Of a stretch of DNA of 24,100 nt, positions 23,942 to 24,100 are shown piece after piece. Under the pieces are notes generated by a model. The model did no database searches, had not been told where the DNA came from, and saw only the letters and a list, made by a program, of their open reading frames with translations. Each line of letters opens with the position of its first letter. The stretch's first letter is position 1. Both the position numbers and the translations under genes were made by a program. Source of the DNA: an uncultured Clostridia bacterium (GTDB lineage Bacteria; Bacillota; Clostridia; TANB77; CAG-508); contig CAKPSF010000009.1 in the NCBI GenBank assembly GCA_934183305.1, forward strand, positions 1 to 24,100. Direction: 5' to 3'.

Positions 23942-23967
23942 CGAGAGATAGTATCATCCATCTCTCG
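23942..23967 (-). terminator. Intrinsic terminator or attenuator before the pilin-like gene
   Basis: On the minus strand, CGAGAGAT (23967-23960) pairs with ATCTCTCG (23949-23942) around the loop GGATGATACT, followed by TTTTTG. It lies between the CA-repeat ORF and the pilin-like gene. A smaller hairpin, AAAGCATA/TATGCTTT (24000-23982), precedes it. Confidence 0.82.
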
Positions 23968-24017
23968 CATATATCTTTAATAAAGCATATTTTATGCTTT
24001 TTTTATTGTTTTTTAGA

Positions 24018-24077
24018 TTACATTGTGTGTGTGTGTGTGTGTGTGTGTACAGCCTCAACAGTTACAACGTTTTTCAT
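24018..24077 (-). CDS. Short leader-like ORF with a (CA)12 tract
   Basis: The ATG at 24077 follows GAAGGAG (24091-24085) with 7-base spacing and encodes 19 residues, MKNVVTVEAVHTHTHTHTM, ending at TAA (24020-24018). The HTHTHTHT block is the translated (CA)12 repeat. The next features on this strand are a small hairpin and a terminator, then the pilin-like gene. It could be a leader peptide, a truncated form of a gene that is in another phase, or an assembly-affected start of something else. Adding one CA unit extends the frame into the terminator. Confidence 0.45.
   Translation of the reverse strand: MKNVVTVEAVHTHTHTHTM
24024..24047. repeat. Dinucleotide microsatellite (TG)12 / (CA)12
   Basis: Twelve perfect TG units on the plus strand, read as (CA)12 inside the short ORF on the minus strand. 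Tracts of this length are prone to slippage and are rare in bacterial genomes outside phase-variable loci. Confidence 0.95.
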
Positions 24078-24100
24078 TTATTTTCTCCTTCTTTTGTTTT

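Noticed and set aside
24024..24047. TG tract considered as part of a CRISPR or an attachment site
   Set aside because: It is a plain dinucleotide repeat with no spacers or flanking repeats.
22733..24100. Search for a reverse transcriptase, template repeat or accessory DGR gene near the pilin-like gene
   Set aside because: None is present within the window; only the putative target is seen, so no complete retroelement is claimed.

Overview
The window looks like a low-GC, spore-forming member of the Bacillota, most likely an uncultured gut-type clostridium. Three things suggest this: AT-rich DNA with A/T-ending codons, Shine-Dalgarno sequences of the AGGAGG type with sigma-A-like promoters, and a dipicolinate synthase subunit gene (spore DPA). 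The gene set is mostly housekeeping and most genes lie on the minus strand. No rRNA, tRNA, CRISPR array, reverse transcriptase or insertion sequence was seen.

Layout. Positions 1-1162 carry only the first codons of a gene leaving the left edge. The rest of that stretch is AT-rich DNA with a strong promoter, a candidate small RNA made of two tandem H-type pseudoknots with its own terminator, and several clusters of inverted repeats. Positions 1163-2793 hold a 5'-truncated M29 aminopeptidase and an intact MBL-fold hydrolase. Positions 2994-5504 hold an Xer-type tyrosine recombinase, a YneA-like LysM membrane protein whose promoter contains a LexA-type SOS box, and a secreted GH25 lysozyme with two LysM repeats. 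Positions 5602-7001 hold an unknown gene broken by a +1 frameshift and an orphan dpaB with a sigma-K-like promoter.

Positions 7084-11834 read as one minus-strand operon: pta, ackA, then two tandem copies of a small protein plus zeta-toxin-like kinase module. Then come trmB, a probably leaderless rluA-family gene, the RNase P RNA gene (minus strand), two poorly known genes, and a tight comEB-der-plsY-gpsA cluster followed by a zinc-ribbon protein (pyrimidine metabolism, ribosome assembly, phospholipid synthesis). A 93-residue unknown gene and rpmF are divergent. They are followed by ychF and an M18 aminopeptidase.

The right end is the most unusual part. A type-IV-pilin-like surface protein (22733-23899) has a C-terminal segment with sharply different base composition: few adenines on the coding strand and runs of NNC codons. 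This is the signature expected of a variable region rewritten by a diversity-generating retroelement located elsewhere. Just upstream of that gene is a short ORF containing a (CA)12 tract, followed by an intrinsic terminator and no obvious promoter before the pilin gene. Changing the CA copy number into one of the other two reading phases would let translation run into the terminator stem. This suggests a phase-variable attenuator. Both ideas are inferences from sequence alone.
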